31,070 nt of DNA, from assembly GCF_002479495.1 (NCBI RefSeq), contig NZ_DLNQ01000012.1, positions 1-31,070 of the forward strand. Direction: 5' to 3'. A program made the position numbers and the translations under genes. Origin of the DNA: Brevundimonas sp. UBA7506. GTDB lineage: Bacteria; Pseudomonadota; Alphaproteobacteria; Caulobacterales; Caulobacteraceae. This document shows, piece by piece, positions 15,309 to 25,591 of the stretch. The notes beneath the pieces were generated by a model. The model saw nothing but the letters and a program-made list of their open reading frames with translations. It did not search any database and was not told the origin of the DNA. The number at the start of each line of letters is the position of its first letter. Position 1 is the stretch's first letter.

Positions 15309-17105
15309 ATGCAGAACGAGAATTCGCGCAACACCATCATCTTCTTCGTGTGCGCGGCCCTGATCATGGGCGTGTACTACTTCATGGTGATGCGCCCGCA
15401 GGCCGAGATGCGCCGCCAGCAGCAGGTCGCCGCCGCCGAGGAGAAGGCCGCCACGGCGACCGACGCCGGTCTGACGCCGGGCTCGGCCGCCCCGACCGCC
15501 TTCGTCGCCGACCGCGCCCAGGCCCTGGGCACGGCGGCGCGCGTGCCGATCCAGACGCCCAAGCTCAAGGGCTCGCTGTCGCTGCAGGGCGCGCGCATCG
15601 ACGACCTGTACCTGACGGACTACAAGGAAACGCTGGACAGGAATTCGCCGCCGGTCGAGCTGTTCCGCCCGCAGGGCATGGAGCACGCCTACTTCGCCCA
15701 GTTCGGCTGGAGCGGCCCCAATGTCCCCGGCGGCGTCCCCGGCCCGAATACGCCCTGGACCCTGACCAAGGGCGCGACCCTGACGCCGACCACTCCGGTC
15801 GAGCTGACCTGGGACAACGGCGCCGGCCTGCGCTTCACGCGCGTCATCGCCATCGACGCCCAGTACCTCTTCACCGTCACCGACACCGTCGCCAACCTGA
15901 GCGGCCAGCCCATCACCATCGCTCCCTATGGCCGCGTCGAGCGCCAGGGCGTGCCGGCCGATCTGGGCAAGCAGATGATCCTGCATGAAGGCGCCATCGG
16001 GGTCTTCGGCGCCGACGGCAAGTTCGCCACCGAACAGGTCAAGTACAAGGATTGGGCCAAGAAGCCGCGCATCGAGAACCAGTCGACCGGCGGCTGGCTG
16101 GGCATCACCGACAAGTACTGGATGGCCGCCCTCATCCCGGACCAGAAGGAAACCATCGAGGGTCGCTTCGCCGTCCGCGACGCCACCGGCCTGAACGTCC
16201 ACGAAGCCGCCATGCTGGGCGCGACCCGCACCATCCAGCCGGGCCGCCAGATCGAGGAGACCCAGCGTCTGTTCGCCGGCGCCAAGCGCAACGAGATCCT
16301 GGCCGGCTATGAAAAGAGCCAGGGCCTGCCGCGCTTTGTCTACGCCATTGACTGGGGCATGTTCTGGTTCCTGACGCGCCCGATCTTCATGGTCGTGGAG
16401 TTCTTCTACGGCCTGCTGGGCAACTTCGGTCTGGCCATCCTGGCCCTGACCGTCGTGGTCAAGCTGATCATGTTCCCGCTAGCCAACAAGTCCTACGAGA
16501 GCCTGTCCAAGATGCGGACCCTCCAGCCCAAGATGGAGGAGATCAAGAAGAAGCACGGCTCCGATCCGCAGAAGCAGCAGCAGGAGATGATGGCCCTGTA
16601 TCAGCGGGAGAAGATCAATCCCCTGGCGGGCTGCCTGCCCATTCTGGTGCAGATTCCGGTCTTCTACGCCCTGTACAAGGTGCTGTTCGTCACCATCGAA
16701 ATGCGCCACGCGCCCTTCTTCGGCTGGATCCGCGACCTGTCGGCGCGCGACCCGTCGACGATCTGGAACCTGTTCGGCGCCGTTCCCTGGGATCCGGCCA
16801 CCCTGCCGCTGCTGGGCAGCATCCTGAACGGACCGCTGCACCTCGGCGTCCTGCCGATCGTCTATGGCCTGACCATGTGGCTGCAGCAGTCGATGAACCC
16901 GCCGGCCCAGGATCCGATGCAGCGTCAGATCTTCGCCTTCCTGCCCTTCATCTTCACCTTCATCATGGCCCCGTTCGCGGCCGGCCTGCTGATCTACTGG
17001 GCCTGGAACAACATCCTCTCGATCGCGCAGCAGTACGTCATCATGCACCGCTTCAAGGCCGAGAACCCGATCGACACCTTCCTCGCGCGTTTCAAGAAAG
17101 CCTGA
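15309..17105 (+). CDS. yidC: membrane protein insertase YidC
   Basis: This Oxa1/Alb3-family insertase places proteins into the inner membrane, alone or with SecYEG. It has 598 residues. The N-terminal membrane anchor is at about residues 8-27 ([19 protein letters not shown]). A Gly/Pro-rich linker follows, then a large periplasmic beta-sandwich domain (~75-335). The conserved five-helix insertase core (~345-590) includes [19 protein letters not shown], the cytoplasmic helical hairpin [19 protein letters not shown], and [20 protein letters not shown]. The large periplasmic domain is typical of Gram-negative YidC. It is packed 5 nt after rnpA and 4 nt before engB, consistent with one operon. 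Length is normal. Confidence 0.97.
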   Translation: MQNENSRNTIIFFVCAALIMGVYYFMVMRPQAEMRRQQQVAAAEEKAATATDAGLTPGSAAPTAFVADRAQALGTAARVPIQTPKLKGSLSLQGARIDDLYLTDYKETLDRNSPPVELFRPQGMEHAYFAQFGWSGPNVPGGVPGPNTPWTLTKGATLTPTTPVELTWDNGAGLRFTRVIAIDAQYLFTVTDTVANLSGQPITIAPYGRVERQGVPADLGKQMILHEGAIGVFGADGKFATEQVKYKDWAKKPRIENQSTGGWLGITDKYWMAALIPDQKETIEGRFAVRDATGLNVHEAAMLGATRTIQPGRQIEETQRLFAGAKRNEILAGYEKSQGLPRFVYAIDWGMFWFLTRPIFMVVEFFYGLLGNFGLAILALTVVVKLIMFPLANKSYESLSKMRTLQPKMEEIKKKHGSDPQKQQQEMMALYQREKINPLAGCLPILVQIPVFYALYKVLFVTIEMRHAPFFGWIRDLSARDPSTIWNLFGAVPWDPATLPLLGSILNGPLHLGVLPIVYGLTMWLQQSMNPPAQDPMQRQIFAFLPFIFTFIMAPFAAGLLIYWAWNNILSIAQQYVIMHRFKAENPIDTFLARFKKA

Positions 17106-17109
17106 TCCA

Positions 17110-17781
17110 TTGGACCAACCGTCGGACGAGCCCAAGGTCGGAGAATATTCGGAGGCCGAGATCGAGGCGGCCCGCGTGCTGTTTGCGCGTCAGGCCACCT
17201 TCGTCCTGGGCTGCGCCAAGATCGAGCAATTGCCCGATCCCGACCTGCCGGAAATCTCGTTCGCCGGTCGCTCCAACGTCGGCAAGTCCAGCCTGATCAA
17301 CGCCCTGGTCGGCATGCACAAGCTGGCTAGAGCCTCGAACGAGCCGGGCCGCACGCGCGAGGTGAACTTTTTCGATCTGGACGGCCGGATGCGTCTGGTC
17401 GACCTGCCCGGCTACGGCTGGGCCAAGGCGTCCAAGACCACGGTCAAGAAGTTCCAGGACCTGGGTCGCGACTATCTGCGCGGCCGGGTGACGCTGAAGC
17501 GGGTCTATCTGCTGATTGACGCCCGCCACGGCCTCAAGAAGGTCGATGACGAGGCGCTGGATGCGCTGGACCTGGCCGCCGTCAGCTATCAGATCGTCCT
17601 GACCAAGGCCGACAAGCTGAAGAAGGGCGAGGCCGAGAAGGTCCAGGCGGCGACGCTGAAGGCCATCTCCAAGCGCCCCGCCGCCTATCCGGCGGTGCTG
17701 GTGACGTCGTCCGAGAAGGGCTTCGGCATCCCCGAACTGCGCGCCGAGATCATGCGCACCACGGGCGTGACGCTGGACTGA
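17110..17781 (+). CDS. engB: ribosome-biogenesis GTP-binding protein EngB (YihA/YsxC)
   Basis: This GTPase assists assembly of the 50S ribosomal subunit. All G motifs are visible: P-loop GRSNVGKSS at residues 53-61, the switch region [10 protein letters not shown]3 DLPGYG, G4 TKAD and G5 SSEKG. The 223-residue product starts at TTG (17110), 4 nt after the yidC stop. I keep this weak start because the segment before the P-loop ([18 protein letters not shown]) resembles alphaproteobacterial EngB N-termini, and the first in-frame GTG (~17177) would cut into it. The ribosome-binding site is weak, so translation may be coupled to yidC. Confidence 0.94.
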   Translation: MDQPSDEPKVGEYSEAEIEAARVLFARQATFVLGCAKIEQLPDPDLPEISFAGRSNVGKSSLINALVGMHKLARASNEPGRTREVNFFDLDGRMRLVDLPGYGWAKASKTTVKKFQDLGRDYLRGRVTLKRVYLLIDARHGLKKVDDEALDALDLAAVSYQIVLTKADKLKKGEAEKVQAATLKAISKRPAAYPAVLVTSSEKGFGIPELRAEIMRTTGVTLD

Positions 17782-17795
17782 TCGTCGTCCCGCCT

Positions 17796-17821
17796 ATGGC
17801 GCCGCTGATTTGCGGCCCCAT
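17796..17821 (+). repeat. hairpin between engB and the LLM oxidoreductase gene
   Basis: ATGGCGCCGC (17796-17805) pairs with GCGGCCCCAT (17812-17821), a 10-bp stem with one C-C mismatch and a 6-nt loop. No T-run follows, so it is not a standard intrinsic terminator. It ends 9 bp before the next start codon and could influence that gene's translation or mark the operon end. Confidence 0.4.
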
Positions 17822-17830
17822 ATCGCTCGG

Positions 17831-18820
<990 letters not shown>

Positions 18821-18823
18821 GGC

Positions 18824-19339
18824 TCAGCTTTCGTCCGGCGGAAGGAAGTGAAGCGGTTCAAGCGTCGCTTGGTCATAGATTGCGTCCTCGACCAGACGCC
18901 GCCAGGCTTCACCCAGGCGAATGGAGTCAGCCAGATCTTGCGGCGTGATGGCGGCCGTTTGGGTCAGACGCTGGCGCAGGCCGTGGCAGGCCGCCAGCAA
19001 GGCCGAGGCCTGACGCACGGCGGGAAAATCGGAGTGGGCGCCCAGGGCTTCATGGGCCGCGTAGCGCCAGCGCGCCCCTTCGGGCGCGCCGTTGATCAGG
19101 GCCCATTTTTCTGCTGGCGAGAGTGCGTCGCCCAGGGGTTCCCAGGCGTCGCTGTCCGCAGGGCGTCGATAGTGGCCTGGGCTCTGAGGCAGGCCATGGC
19201 GGCCATAGACCTCGGCCGCCGCCGTCTCGATCGCCCGCAGCAAGCAGAGCACATCGTCTTCGGCGGCCTTGCGCTCGGTCTGGTCGTCCGCGCGCGCCGA
19301 CAGGGTTTCTGACCGACGACGCCCCAGACGACCGAACAT
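18824..19339 (-). CDS. unknown soluble protein coupled to the Wza-like export gene
   Basis: I do not recognise this family. The 171-residue protein is Ala-rich and charged, with no signal peptide or membrane segment, and looks mostly helical. Visible blocks are AEDDVLCLLRAIETAAAEVY, GDALSPAEKWALINGAPEG, RWRYAAHEALGAHSDFPAV, and a C-terminal LEPLHFLPPDES. The start ATG lies 4 nt after the stop of the Wza-like gene, with AGGG overlapping that gene's end, so the two are co-transcribed and probably translationally coupled. This suggests a cytoplasmic accessory role in surface polysaccharide production, but that is inference from position only. Confidence 0.75.
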   Translation of the reverse strand: MFGRLGRRRSETLSARADDQTERKAAEDDVLCLLRAIETAAAEVYGRHGLPQSPGHYRRPADSDAWEPLGDALSPAEKWALINGAPEGARWRYAAHEALGAHSDFPAVRQASALLAACHGLRQRLTQTAAITPQDLADSIRLGEAWRRLVEDAIYDQATLEPLHFLPPDES

Positions 19340-19343
19340 GGCC

Positions 19344-20492
19344 CTAGTCGATCTGCAGGGCGCTCGTGACCGAGACGTCGTAGATCACACGGGTGATCGA
19401 CTGAACGAACTCGAAGAACTTGCGCGCTTCGGCCGAGTCCGACCGCGGCGCATAGACCACGTCGTCGGGCTGGATCATGAAGTTGTTGGCGACGAAGAAG
19501 CCCTGACCTTCTGCCAGGTTCACGCGATAGACGACGGGCACGCCGCGCGGCGTGAGGGCCTGGGTCAGGCCGAGGGCCTGAGCGACTTCAGGCCGTTCGA
19601 AACGGAACACCATGACGGTGCGGTGATTGGCGGACTGGGTGTCCAGACCGCGCGTCCGCGCCAGTGCGGCGGTCAGGCTGAGCGGCCCCTGGCCCATGTC
19701 CTGCTCGCTGACCGCGCCGACCGCGCCGAAGGCGGTGAAACGACGTGGCTTGTAGGTCAGGTTGACCTGGTCGCCGCGGCGCAGGCGGACGTTCTCGCCG
19801 AATTCGGTGGAGACGAGCGTCAGGGGCGCCGAAAAGGTCTCGTTGCCGCGACGAACATTGACGATCAGGTCTTCGGCCGGGCGGGTCGGGCCGCCGGCGG
19901 CGGCGATGACGTCCAGGATGCGGTCGGTGTTGACCGAAAGCGCGGCGCGGCCTGGGTTGCGCACGTCGCCCAGAACGGTGATCGAGTTCGACGGGTTCTG
20001 AGCGATGTGGGCCACGACCTGCGGGTTGCCGACCTTGCCGCGCAGGGAGCGCTTGATGGCGTCGGCGGCCTCGGGGGCCGTCAGGCCGTTGACCTGAACG
20101 CGGCCAGCGAAGGGCACGTTGACCGCACCGGAGCGATCGACCACCAGAGGCGGCAGCGCCTGGGTGCCGGTCTGGATGTCGCGCGACATGTTGCGCGTGC
20201 CGAACAGGGCGCCGCTGGGCTCGTAGATGGAGACGGACAGAACGTCGCCGATGCCGAGCACGTCCACCGGGGTGTCCACGCCGCCAGCGGCCAGGCTGCC
20301 GCCGAAGCGCGGCGGCACGGCCTTGATGACTTCGCCGACCGTGAAGTCGACGTCGACCATGGCGTAGTTGACGGCTTTCAGGTCGTGACCGGCGTTGTCG
20401 GCGACCGTGCGCCCGGACGGGCCGTCGCCGGGCAGGGTCGAGCAGCCGCCGACAAGGGCGAGGGCCATCAGGGGCAGAAGGGATCGCTTCAT
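19344..20492 (-). CDS. Wza-like polysaccharide export outer-membrane lipoprotein
   Basis: This is an outer-membrane export-channel protein for capsule, exopolysaccharide or holdfast. The 382-residue product has a lipoprotein signal (hydrophobic core then LVGGC). The polysaccharide-export domain follows (DVLGIGDVLSVSIYEPSGALF, PLVVDRSGAVNVPFAGRVQVNG), then SLBB-type repeats (ITVLGDVRNPG, RRGDQVNLTYKPRRFTAFGA). A typical ending is MIQPDDVVYAPRSDS. It resembles HfsD of the Caulobacter holdfast system, but the partner kinase/chain-length gene expected next to hfsD is absent here. ATG at 20492 has GGAG at 5-nt spacing. It lies 91 bp downstream of a glycosyltransferase gene on the same strand. Confidence 0.9.
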   Translation of the reverse strand: MKRSLLPLMALALVGGCSTLPGDGPSGRTVADNAGHDLKAVNYAMVDVDFTVGEVIKAVPPRFGGSLAAGGVDTPVDVLGIGDVLSVSIYEPSGALFGTRNMSRDIQTGTQALPPLVVDRSGAVNVPFAGRVQVNGLTAPEAADAIKRSLRGKVGNPQVVAHIAQNPSNSITVLGDVRNPGRAALSVNTDRILDVIAAAGGPTRPAEDLIVNVRRGNETFSAPLTLVSTEFGENVRLRRGDQVNLTYKPRRFTAFGAVGAVSEQDMGQGPLSLTAALARTRGLDTQSANHRTVMVFRFERPEVAQALGLTQALTPRGVPVVYRVNLAEGQGFFVANNFMIQPDDVVYAPRSDSAEARKFFEFVQSITRVIYDVSVTSALQID

Positions 20493-20583
20493 GGCGGCTC
20501 CGAAGATCAGGCGGTTCAACACCGTGATTACTTGGCTTTGCGGCTGCGGACCAGAGGGATGCGTTCTGACCCTTGATCCGTTC

Positions 20584-21864
20584 TCATGCCGGACTGGCGA
20601 GACAAACATCCATGCTCTGGTCCAGGCCCAGTCGTGCTTCAACCGTCGCGAAGTGGCCAGGCCAGGTCGGCGGGGCGTAGGCGGTCGCGATCGGACGTTT
20701 CAGCGTCGCCGTCTCGAGCGCCGCCAGCCAACCCAAACCATCCAGCGGGTCGATCAGGGTCGCCTGGGCCACCAGTTCGCGGTGGGCCGGAATGTCGGAG
20801 GCGATCAGCGGCACGCCGAGGGCGCAGGCTTCCACTGCCGGCAGGTCGAAGCCCTCGACGGACGAGGGAGCCAGCACGGCTTGGGCGCCGCTCATGAGGT
20901 CGGCCAGGGCAGTGTCGGGCAGGTTTTCGACCTGGTGCACCAGGCCCTGAAGATTGGGCGAGCGCTGCAGATGGTCCAGCACGGCTTCGTTTTCCCAGCC
21001 GTAGCGCCCGATCAGGACCAGACGGGGGGCCTCATCGCCCATCTTCTCCTGCAGGCGTCGCCAGATGGTCAGCAGGAAGGCCAGGTTCTTGCGCGCTTCG
21101 ATCGTGCCGACGTGGACGAAGTAGGGACGCCGCGCACCGCTCGGCTCGGCCTTCATGAAGACGGGCTCCAGGCCCAGGTGCGCGACGTCGATCGGCGGAG
21201 CAGCCAACTCCTCCCGGTCGGCGAAGGCCAGCAGTTCATGCGCCGTATAGTGGGAGTTGACCACGATCCGCGAGGCGTGGCGCAGGGCCGTCAGGACGCG
21301 GCGGCGATGCTTCGTCCCGTCGCCGGGCCGGCAGAACTCGGGATGGGTGATCGGAATCAGGTCGTGCAGCATGACGACGCGATCGATCCCCTGGCTTCCC
21401 AGGCTGGCCAGGATGTCCGGCGTGTTCAGGCTTGTATGCCCGACATTGAAATAGAGCTTGGCCGGTGGCGGCGCGGCGATCCGGCGCGAACGGAAGTACT
21501 GCTTCCAGACGCGGCTCTTCTTCTTCGTCTTGGGCTGATGCGGGTCGGGCGCCTCGCCGATCACCGAGGCGGTCGGGCGGTCCGCTTCAAGGGCGGCGAA
21601 CAACCGGCGCTCGTTGGTGTTAAGGGCGCGGGCGTCGGAGCCGCCGGTCCAGCGTTGACGCAGGTCGACCATGCAATCCCGGAACCAGGCGTCGTCCACC
21701 GCAGCCAGTTGATCGTGGCGAGACCGGACCGGCACCATGCGGTAGTCAGGATGATCGACCAGCCATTCGGCATAGGCCAGACAGACGCGGTCCACGCCTG
21801 TCGGCGCGCTTCGGTCCGTGCGGCTCAGCAGGCGGCTGGCGTCGAAAAGAATGTCCTGTGTCAT
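20584..21864 (-). CDS. GT4-family glycosyltransferase
   Basis: The 426-residue protein is a GT-B fold glycosyltransferase. The acceptor half has DASRLLSRTDRSAPTGVDRV and HDLIPITHPEFCRPGD. The donor half has FVHVGTIEARKNLAFLL, LVLIGRYGWEN, and the nucleotide-sugar-binding region APSSVEGFDLPAVEACALG, with the family's glutamates spaced as E-x7-E style. The donor and acceptor sugars are unknown. The start ATG at 21864 overlaps the stop of the isomerase gene by one base (TGATG), so expression is coupled. Position between an arabinose-5-phosphate isomerase and a Wza-like exporter suggests assembly of a surface polysaccharide. Confidence 0.9.
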   Translation of the reverse strand: MTQDILFDASRLLSRTDRSAPTGVDRVCLAYAEWLVDHPDYRMVPVRSRHDQLAAVDDAWFRDCMVDLRQRWTGGSDARALNTNERRLFAALEADRPTASVIGEAPDPHQPKTKKKSRVWKQYFRSRRIAAPPPAKLYFNVGHTSLNTPDILASLGSQGIDRVVMLHDLIPITHPEFCRPGDGTKHRRRVLTALRHASRIVVNSHYTAHELLAFADREELAAPPIDVAHLGLEPVFMKAEPSGARRPYFVHVGTIEARKNLAFLLTIWRRLQEKMGDEAPRLVLIGRYGWENEAVLDHLQRSPNLQGLVHQVENLPDTALADLMSGAQAVLAPSSVEGFDLPAVEACALGVPLIASDIPAHRELVAQATLIDPLDGLGWLAALETATLKRPIATAYAPPTWPGHFATVEARLGLDQSMDVCLASPA

Positions 21865-22856
21865 CAGGAAACGTAGCCGGCCTGCATCAGCTCGGCGATA
21901 TGGATGATGGCGACGGGCCGTTCGTTCTCGACCACGAAGAGGTTGGCGATCTTGTTGGCGCTCAGCAGGTCGACCACGTCGCTCATGCGGGCGTCGGGAT
22001 CCACCGTGATGGGGGTGCGGCTCATGATGTCCTCGGCGCGCAGGGCCGAGATGTCGCTGGTGAAGGCGCGGCGGATGTCGCCGTCGGTGATCATGCCCGC
22101 CAGGCTGCCGTCTGAATGCAGGACCGCGACGGCGCCCTTGCGGCCGGCGGACACGGCCGAGACCACGGCGCTGAAGTCGGCGTCCATCGGCACGCTGGCC
22201 GGGGTGGCGGCGTTGTCGCCCATCCATTCACGCACGCTCTGCAGGCTCATGCCCAGGGCGCCGCCGGGGTGGTGCAGGCCGAAGTCTTCCCTTGTGAAAC
22301 CGCGGCGGTCCATCAGCACCATGGCCAGGGCGTCGCCGATGGCCAGGGTCATCAGGGTCGAGGTGGTCGGCGCCAGGCCGTTGGGGCAGGCCTCGGCCAC
22401 CTTGGGCATGGTCAGGCTGACCGCCGAGTGACGGCCCAGGAAGCTGCCGGCGCGCTGGGTGATGCCGATGACCGGAATGTCGTTGCGCTGGCAATAGAGC
22501 AGGGGATCGCGCAGTTCGCGGCTCTCGCCCGAGTTGGAGATGGCCAGAAGCGTGGTGTCGGGGCGCAGCATGCCCAGGTCGCCGTGGCTCATCTCCGCCG
22601 GGTGGACGAAGAAGGAGTTGGTGCCGGTCGAGGCCAGGGTGGCGGCGATCTTGCCGCCGATGTGGCCCGACTTGCCCATGCCTGTCACGACCAGATAGCC
22701 AGGACGCGACAGGATGATGTCGCAGGCGCGAGCGATCGAGACGTCGATAGAGCGCTCCAGCGCCTCCAGGGCCTCGATGTTCAGACGCACGACCTCGCGC
22801 GCTCGATCCGTCATCGTAGCGATCTGCTCGGGCGACGAGTGAAGCGTGTTGGGCAT
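21864..22856 (-). CDS. kdsD: KpsF/GutQ-family D-arabinose 5-phosphate isomerase
   Basis: This enzyme interconverts ribulose 5-phosphate and arabinose 5-phosphate, the first step towards Kdo for lipopolysaccharide or capsule. The SIS sugar-isomerase domain has VVTGMGKSGHIGGKIAATL, HPAEMSHGDLGML, ISNSGES and PTTSTLMTLAIGDALA. A pair of CBS domains follows from about residue 205, including MITDGDIRRAF and the ending HIAELMQAGYVS. About 330 residues is the normal length. ATG at 22856 has AGGAG at 9-nt spacing; ATG at 22862 (3-nt spacing) and ATG at 22901 are alternatives, the last adding 15 residues. It heads the polysaccharide gene group and is divergent from otsB. Confidence 0.92.
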   Translation of the reverse strand: MPNTLHSSPEQIATMTDRAREVVRLNIEALEALERSIDVSIARACDIILSRPGYLVVTGMGKSGHIGGKIAATLASTGTNSFFVHPAEMSHGDLGMLRPDTTLLAISNSGESRELRDPLLYCQRNDIPVIGITQRAGSFLGRHSAVSLTMPKVAEACPNGLAPTTSTLMTLAIGDALAMVLMDRRGFTREDFGLHHPGGALGMSLQSVREWMGDNAATPASVPMDADFSAVVSAVSAGRKGAVAVLHSDGSLAGMITDGDIRRAFTSDISALRAEDIMSRTPITVDPDARMSDVVDLLSANKIANLFVVENERPVAIIHIAELMQAGYVS

Positions 22857-22928
22857 GGGCATCGGCTCCTGAGACGCCGGACCGCTGCGGCGGTTCTTCA
22901 TGGCGCATCCGCGAATTGCCCCATCTGG

Positions 22929-22942
22929 ATTGTTCGCACAAT
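22929..22942. promoter_or_regulatory. inverted repeat in the kdsD/otsB divergent region
   Basis: ATTGT-TCGC-ACAAT is a perfect 5-bp inverted repeat with a 4-bp centre, in the gap between the divergent kdsD and otsB genes. It could be an operator for either gene, but no matching regulator is nearby and the arms are short enough to occur by chance. Confidence 0.25.
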
Positions 22943-23042
22943 GGCGGGGCTGCGACGGAATTGTCACCTTGGCGGACAACCTTCCTGGTCCCGGCGCGTT
23001 CCCAACTGTCTCGACAACAGCATCGAAACGAGTCCGGACCTT

Positions 23043-23807
23043 ATGTCCTCTGCCTCCGGGGCGATCGCCTCATGCCTGCCCAAGCCGCCTCTCGTACTGA
23101 AGAAGCCCGCGCTCTTTCTGGATCTCGACGGGGTGCTGGCGCCCCTGGCGCCGACTCCGGACGCGGTGGGACCGGACGCCCGGCGCACCGAGGTGCTGAG
23201 CCGACTGACCGATCGGATGGAGGGCCGGGTCGCCATCGTCAGCGGGCGAACCTTGAGTGAGATTGATCGGATCAGCGACGGCGCGGCGCGGGCGGCGTCC
23301 GGCGTGCACGGCCTGCAAAGGCGTCGCGGCGACGGATCCTTCGCCAATCGAACACCGGACCCCGCCGTGCGCCGGGCGGTGGCCGCCTTCGACGCCTTCG
23401 CCGCAGACCGCCCCGGCGTCATCGTCGAGGACAAGACCTTGGCGGCGGGTCTGCATTATCGCCAGGCGCCCGGCGTCTCGGACGAGGCGCTCGCTCTGGC
23501 CGCGTCTTTAGCTGAGGAGACTGGCCTGGCCCTGCAGCCCGGCTCCATGGTCCTGGAGCTGAAGACCCCGGGCACGGACAAGGGCGCGGCCCTCACCGCC
23601 TTCATGGCCGAAGCGCCGTTTACAGGGGCGCTGCCCATCATGGTCGGCGATGACTTGACCGACGAGCATGGCTTCGAGGCGGCGGCGTCTCTGGGCGGGT
23701 TCGGCGTCCTGGTGGGGCCTGAGCGGCTGACGGCGGCCCGCTATCGGCTGAAGAACGTCGCCGCCGTTCTCGACTGGCTGGATCAGATTGAAGGAGGCGC
23801 CGCATGA
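23043..23807 (+). CDS. otsB: trehalose-6-phosphate phosphatase
   Basis: This is a HAD-superfamily phosphatase that removes phosphate from trehalose 6-phosphate to give trehalose. Motif I is FLDLDGVLAPLAP (nucleophile and acid Asp pair). Motif II is VSGR. The family-specific VEDKTLAAGLHYRQAP and the C-terminal metal-binding VGDDLTDEHGF are also present. At 254 residues it has normal length. ATG at 23043 gives the expected short N-terminus; longer upstream frames are antisense to kdsD. The stop overlaps the start of the next gene as ATGA, so it is the first gene of a coupled three-gene trehalose operon. Confidence 0.94.
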   Translation: MSSASGAIASCLPKPPLVLKKPALFLDLDGVLAPLAPTPDAVGPDARRTEVLSRLTDRMEGRVAIVSGRTLSEIDRISDGAARAASGVHGLQRRRGDGSFANRTPDPAVRRAVAAFDAFAADRPGVIVEDKTLAAGLHYRQAPGVSDEALALAASLAEETGLALQPGSMVLELKTPGTDKGAALTAFMAEAPFTGALPIMVGDDLTDEHGFEAAASLGGFGVLVGPERLTAARYRLKNVAAVLDWLDQIEGGAA

Positions 23808-25591
23808 GCCGTCCCAACCTCGACCTCGCCCCGATCGGCAACTGCTCGGTCAGCGCCCTGATCGACCGGAGCGGCCGTTTCGTCTGGGCCTGCGCCCCGC
23901 GCGTGGATGGCGATCCGGTCTTTTCCGCCTTGATGGACGGCGATGATCCCGAACACGGTTTCTGGGCCATCGAACTGGCGGACATGGTCTCGATCGAGCA
24001 GGCCTATGTGCGCAACACCGCCGTCCTGCGCACGGTGATGACCGACGAACGCGGAGCCTCGGTCGAGATTCTCGATTTCGCGCCCCGCCATCTGAAGCAC
24101 TCGCGCATCTATCGCCCCATAGCCTTCGCGCGCGTCGTGCGGCCGCTGTCGGGGGCGCCGCGCATCACCGTGCGGCTGCGGCCCTCGGCGGACTGGGGGG
24201 CGCGTCGGGCGGAACAGACCTCCGGCTCCAACCATATCCGCTATCTGTGCACCGACCTGACGCTGCGGCTGACCACCAACTGCCCGGTGACCCATGTCCA
24301 GAATGAGCGGACCTTCCGTCTCGAGGGCGAGCTGGCCTTCTTCCTGGGCCCGGACGAGGGCTATGACCAGTCGGTTGTGGCGGGGGTTTCGGCGGCCCTG
24401 GATCAGACCATCCAGCACTGGAAGCTGTGGACCCGGACCCTTTATGTGCCGCTGGACTGGCAAGAGGCGGTGATCCGCGCCGCCATCACCCTGAAGCTCT
24501 GTGTCTATGAAGAGACCGGGGCCATCGTCGCCGCCATGACCACCTCGGTGCCCGAGTTTCCCGAGAGCGGGCGCAACTGGGACTATCGCTTCTGCTGGGT
24601 GCGCGACGCCTATTACACGGTGCGGGCGTTGAACCGGCTGGGCGCGGTGGACATCCTCGAGAACTACCTCGGCTATCTGCGCAATCTGGTGGATGACGCC
24701 AAGGGCGGCCATGTCCAGCCCGTCTATGGCGTGGGCCTGGAGGCGGCGATTGGCGAGCGGATCGTCGACAGCGTCGAGGGCTATCGCGGCATGAAGCCGG
24801 TGCGCGTCGGCAATCAGGCGCACGAGCATCTGCAGCACGACGTCTATGGCCAGATCGTCCTGCCCCTGGTCCAGGCCTTCTTCGACGAGCGGATGTTGAG
24901 GCCCGGCACGATCGACGACTTCCACGCGCTCGAAAAGGTCGGCGACCGCGCCTTCTCCATGCACGACCAGACCGACGCCGGTCTGTGGGAGTTCCGCACC
25001 ATCGCCCGGGTCCACACCTATTCCTCGGTCATGTGCTGGGCCGCCTGCGACCGGCTGGCCAAGGCGGCGCGGCATCTGGGTCTGGCTGAGCGCGGCGAGC
25101 TGTGGGACGAGCGGGCCCGTCTGATCCGGGCGCGGATCGAGGCCGAGGCCTATCTGCCCGACGAGGGTCGCTTCGCCGCCAGCTTCGGCGGAACCGAGTT
25201 GGACGCCTCCCTCTTGCAGATGACCGATCTGGGCTTCCTCGACGCTCGCGACCCACGCCAGGTGAAGACCTTCGAGGCGGTCGAGCGCGACCTGAAACGC
25301 GGCCCCTATCTGTTCCGCTATATCCACCCCGACGACTTCGGCGAGCCGGAGACGGCGTTCAACTTCTGCACCTTCTGGTTCATCGAGGCCCTGCATCTGA
25401 ACGGCCGGACCGAGGAGGCGAGGGCCATCCTCGACGAGATGCTCAGCCGGCGCACCCACGCCGGTCTGCTCAGCGAGGACATCGCGCTTCAGGACGGCGA
25501 GCTGTGGGGCAACTACCCCCAGACCTATTCCCTGGTCGGGATCATCAACTGCGCGGTCCTGCTCAGTCGTTCGTGGCAGGACGCGCGATGA
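23804..25591 (+). CDS. glycoside hydrolase family 15 protein (glucoamylase/trehalase type)
   Basis: The 595-residue protein has the N-terminal beta-sandwich region and C-terminal alpha/alpha-barrel of GH15. Family motifs include SALIDRSGRFVW, SGRNWDYRFCWVRDAYYTV, the probable general acid Glu396 in GLWEFR, and the probable general base Glu558 in LLSEDIALQDGELWGN, followed by NYPQTYSLVGIIN. No signal peptide is visible, so it acts in the cytoplasm. GH15 includes glucoamylases, dextranases and trehalases. Its place between otsB and otsA, with ATGA overlaps on both sides, makes trehalose or a linked alpha-glucan a plausible substrate, but this is inferred. Confidence 0.93.
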   Translation: MSRPNLDLAPIGNCSVSALIDRSGRFVWACAPRVDGDPVFSALMDGDDPEHGFWAIELADMVSIEQAYVRNTAVLRTVMTDERGASVEILDFAPRHLKHSRIYRPIAFARVVRPLSGAPRITVRLRPSADWGARRAEQTSGSNHIRYLCTDLTLRLTTNCPVTHVQNERTFRLEGELAFFLGPDEGYDQSVVAGVSAALDQTIQHWKLWTRTLYVPLDWQEAVIRAAITLKLCVYEETGAIVAAMTTSVPEFPESGRNWDYRFCWVRDAYYTVRALNRLGAVDILENYLGYLRNLVDDAKGGHVQPVYGVGLEAAIGERIVDSVEGYRGMKPVRVGNQAHEHLQHDVYGQIVLPLVQAFFDERMLRPGTIDDFHALEKVGDRAFSMHDQTDAGLWEFRTIARVHTYSSVMCWAACDRLAKAARHLGLAERGELWDERARLIRARIEAEAYLPDEGRFAASFGGTELDASLLQMTDLGFLDARDPRQVKTFEAVERDLKRGPYLFRYIHPDDFGEPETAFNFCTFWFIEALHLNGRTEEARAILDEMLSRRTHAGLLSEDIALQDGELWGNYPQTYSLVGIINCAVLLSRSWQDAR

